Shown here: in pieces, positions 62,055 to 64,000 of the stretch
How positions within the stretch are numbered: position 1 is the first letter of the stretch
How the letters are laid out: every line of letters begins with the position of its first letter
Source: Chloroflexota bacterium
GTDB lineage: Bacteria > Chloroflexota > Anaerolineae > Promineifilales > Promineifilaceae
DNA: 64,000 nt
NCBI GenBank assembly: GCA_022616275.1
Contig: JAKEFB010000209.1
Span: 25,301-89,300, forward strand
Direction of reading: 5' to 3'
Made by a program: the position numbers and the translations under genes
The notes under the pieces: generated by a model
Databases searched by the model: none
Seen by the model: the letters and a program-made list of their open reading frames with translations, nothing else
Told to the model about the DNA's origin: nothing

Positions 62055-63569
62055 TTAGAATCCTCCCCGTTCGGCAGCCATCTGGTTTATCTGCCTGGCC
62101 AATATTTCAGCCCGGGCCTCCAAATCGGCAACTTCTTCTTGCCACCTGGCGGCCAGGTTGCGGTCTTTCAACCCCAGGGCGTTGATTTTGACGTTCATAG
62201 TGGCAATTTGAACGGCCGTACAAGCCATCAGGCCGCCGGCGGCCGCATCGGTGACGGCGTTGGTGTTGCCAATGGCGGTGATGGTCCGGGCCAGGTCAGC
62301 CACTTTGAAGCTCAAACGGGCGACAAGCAGCGGGACTTCCCCGGCGGCAATTGTGGCCTGCTCGACGGCCGCGGTCCGCTCTTCTTCGTTCAGCTCGCGG
62401 TTTTTCCAGACGGCCATGAGGGCTTCAAAGGCGGCGGCGTCCTGGCGAACGGCGGTGGCCAGTTGGCGGCGCAGTTCGCTGGCCTGCTGGAGGACGCGCT
62501 GGGTGTCGGCTTCGACGTCGGCATACTTTTTGCGGCCGGTGGTCAGGCCGGCCACCATCTGGGCCAGGGCGGCGCCGATGGCCCCGGCCAGGGCGGCGGT
62601 GGAGCCACCACCGGGGGTGGGAGTCGCAGCGGCCGTCGCTTCCAGGAATGCGTAAGGGGTATAATCGGAGCTGTCCCCGGTTTGGGTCAGGCGAACTTCC
62701 AATACCTGTTCGTCCTTGAAATCGTCCAGTTGCAGGTACCACACGGCGGCTTCCAGCAGCGCCCTTTGCGGGGTGAGGCCAACCAACTCGGCCCTGGTAA
62801 TGGTCAGGCCGTAACGGGCGGCCTCGCAGCGGACCATTTCCTGGACCCGATAGATGGGGGTCTTTTCAAAGTCGGTCAAGTTCATGCTGACCTGGGCCTG
62901 CCCTTCGACGAGGAAACCCATGGCCTGGACGTAACGCAGCCCGCCGCTGCTGAAGCGAAGGGCGCGGGCGATTTTGTTGGCCAAGTCTACGTCGTCGCTG
63001 TTGAGGTAGACGTTGTAGGCAATGAGGAACGGCCGGACACCAATGACGGTAGCCCCCCAGGGTTTGGGCTCGGCCGGGCCAAAGTCGGGCTGGCGGTCGG
63101 GATTGGTGGCCACTTCTTCGCGCCACTTTTCGTACTGGCCACGGCGAATGTCGGCCAGTTGTTCGCGGTCGGGCCGGGTGGCGGCCGCGCCGTAAAGGTA
63201 GACGGCAATGCCTAATTCGTCGCCCACACGCTGGCCGAGCCGTTTGGCGATAGCGACACAGTCCTCAATGGTGATACCGTGAACGGGAATAAAAGGGCAA
63301 ACGTCGGTCGCGCCAAGGCGCGGGTGCTCGCCCTGGTGGTCGTCCAGATTGATGTGCCTGGCTGCTTCGGCAATGGCCCGGAAGGCGCCCTCTTCGACGG
63401 CGGCGGGAGTGCCGGTGAAGGTGATGACGGTGCGGTTGTGGTCAGGGTCGGCACTGACGTCCAACAATTGTGTGTCCGGCACGCTGCGAATGGCATCGGC
63501 GATGGCGTTGTAGACTTCCGGCCGGCGGCCGTCGCTGAAATTGGGCACGCATTCGACGATTTGTTGCAT
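62055..63569 (-). CDS. ftcD: Bifunctional glutamate formimidoyltransferase/formimidoyl-THF cyclodeaminase
   Basis: 504 aa. N-terminal formimidoyltransferase domains (1-300): IVECVPNFSDGRR, LDDHQGEHPRLGATDVCPF, GDELGIAVYLYGAAA, and VSMNLTDFEKTPIYRV. C-terminal cyclodeaminase helices (310-504) with TPTPGGGSTAALAGAIGAAL, and DAAAFEALMAVWKN. It channels the formimino group of formimino-glutamate from histidine breakdown onto tetrahydrofolate and releases ammonia. The fusion is the mammalian-type arrangement. No hut genes lie in the window. Start ATG 63569 with AGGAGAGCGCT upstream. The M23 gene follows directly. Confidence 0.95.
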   Translation of the reverse strand: MQQIVECVPNFSDGRRPEVYNAIADAIRSVPDTQLLDVSADPDHNRTVITFTGTPAAVEEGAFRAIAEAARHINLDDHQGEHPRLGATDVCPFIPVHGITIEDCVAIAKRLGQRVGDELGIAVYLYGAAATRPDREQLADIRRGQYEKWREEVATNPDRQPDFGPAEPKPWGATVIGVRPFLIAYNVYLNSDDVDLANKIARALRFSSGGLRYVQAMGFLVEGQAQVSMNLTDFEKTPIYRVQEMVRCEAARYGLTITRAELVGLTPQRALLEAAVWYLQLDDFKDEQVLEVRLTQTGDSSDYTPYAFLEATAAATPTPGGGSTAALAGAIGAALAQMVAGLTTGRKKYADVEADTQRVLQQASELRRQLATAVRQDAAAFEALMAVWKNRELNEEERTAAVEQATIAAGEVPLLVARLSFKVADLARTITAIGNTNAVTDAAAGGLMACTAVQIATMNVKINALGLKDRNLAARWQEEVADLEARAEILARQINQMAAERGGF

Positions 63570-63588
63570 AGCGCTCTCCTAAAAGTGA

Positions 63589-63640
63589 CGAGTGATGAGC
63601 AATGAGCGATGAGCAATGAGCAATGAGTAATGAGTGTGGG
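63589..63640. repeat. GATGAGCAATGAG tandem repeat
   Basis: Five to six imperfect tandem copies of an AATGAG/GATGAGC word upstream of ftcD. A shorter relative is at the start of the IPP isomerase gene region (36618-36640). Confidence 0.6.
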
Positions 63641-63675
63641 GATTTTATCAGACGGTTTTATTTGCTCAAGTGGGG

Positions 63676-63730
63676 AAAACCCCGCAGGTCGGGGCACGAA
63701 CTATCGTGCCCTCAAGACCTGCGGGGTTTG
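63676..63730. repeat. Compound AAACCCCGCAGGTC...GGGGTTT palindrome
   Basis: Outer perfect 14-bp arms (63677-63690 and 63716-63729) enclose an inner palindrome GGGCACGA..TCGTGCCC. Same architecture as 23671-23726. It lies between ftcD and the convergent-side surface protein gene and can act as a terminator. Confidence 0.8.
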
Positions 63731-63751
63731 GGTTGCTTTCACCAATTGGGA

Positions 63752-64000
63752 TTAAACCCGACGTCTGCGCCAGAGGGTCAGGCCGACGGCCGGCAACAGG
63801 AGTAGCCCACCCAACGGTAGCGCCGAGGGGAGCGCCCCGCCGGCCGGCGCGGCCGGTGCGGCCGCCGGGGTGTAGTTGTTGAAGAGCACCGGCAGGTAGA
63901 GGTCTGTGCCTGGCGATTCAACGGCGTGCAGCAGCAGCGTGGCCGGGTCCACCGGGTTGCCAAAGTCGCCGCTGAAGGTCAGGTTGGTGCTGTAGTCGCC
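63752..64000 (-). CDS. C-terminal end of a surface-anchored protein (partial)
   Basis: 82 residues and the stop; the gene runs off the right end of the window. The visible part ends as a typical bacterial sorting-type tail: extracytoplasmic NLTFSGDFGNPVDPATLLLH, an Ala/Pro-rich linker (YTPAAAPAAPAGG), a hydrophobic helix LPLGGLLLLPAVGLTLW and basic RRRRV. The layout of Pro-linker, helix and Arg cluster resembles tripartite C-terminal anchors of exported Chloroflexota proteins. The function of the body is not visible. A short in-frame ATG at 63952 is internal and not the start. Confidence 0.65.
   Translation of the reverse strand, partial: GDYSTNLTFSGDFGNPVDPATLLLHAVESPGTDLYLPVLFNNYTPAAAPAAPAGGALPSALPLGGLLLLPAVGLTLWRRRRV

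Noticed and set aside
61552-63215. Gly/Val-rich plus-strand frames opposite ftcD and the M23 gene
   Set aside because: Mirror frames of conserved minus-strand genes.

Overview
The window looks like chromosomal DNA of an uncultured or filamentous Chloroflexota bacterium (Anaerolineae/Caldilineae/Ardenticatenia type). This is an inference. It rests on the moderately high GC with very frequent GGCCGG/GCCGGC words, a giant acidic TPR protein with Trp-Leu-Glu repeats, a K+-independent proton pyrophosphatase, a type 2 IPP isomerase, a fused transporter/spermidine-synthase protein and many intergenic palindromic repeats. I found no rRNA, tRNA, CRISPR array, IS element or prophage.

Layout. 1-4.7 kb (minus): a relic of an NDH-2 gene, a hybrid GAF-PAS3 sensor kinase and a GH4 glycosidase. 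4.9-11 kb: acetyl-CoA synthetase, a small membrane protein, H+-PPase (minus) and a histone-deacetylase-family amidohydrolase. 11.1-16.8 kb: the 1893-aa TPR/W-acidic repeat protein. 16.9-32.1 kb: housekeeping genes (ndk, rsfS, xseA-xseB, ftsY, prfB with a programmed +1 frameshift, rpoC), interrupted by a Usp fragment, a large O-antigen-ligase-like/TPR membrane protein (minus) and a PH-like/zinc-ribbon protein. 32.2-36.6 kb: an isoprenoid locus with a polyprenyl diphosphate synthase, a frameshifted two-domain terpene-synthase-like gene and IPP isomerase 2. 36.9-39.0 kb: three overlapping genes encoding a pentaheme cytochrome c, a Tll0287-like monoheme protein and a four-helix membrane protein with two His-x13-His pairs; this reads as a compact electron-transfer module and is my main candidate for an undescribed system.

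39.2-43.4 kb: cell-surface polysaccharide genes (UDP-glucuronate decarboxylase, O-antigen-ligase-like protein, GtrA, GT4). 43.5-46.7 kb: small proteins, a thioesterase, an orphan magnesium-chelatase-type AAA+ ATPase and acyl carrier protein. 46.8-52 kb (minus): DUF2267, a G5/beta-propeller lipoprotein and an unusual glycosidase-like/O-antigen-ligase fusion, all overlapping. 52.2-64 kb: L25, subtilase, GT39-type membrane glycosyltransferase, DUF4058, MFS/spermidine-synthase fusion, TIGR01906-like membrane protein, SDR, M23 lipoprotein, FtcD and the C-terminal end of a surface protein.

A second theme is repeat invasion. Several families of short palindromic or microsatellite-like repeats occupy intergenic regions. 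Some have entered coding sequence in frame, in three polytopic glycan-related membrane proteins, or now supply the termini or the start codon of genes. Some promoters suggest leaderless mRNAs (the GT39 and DUF4058 genes).
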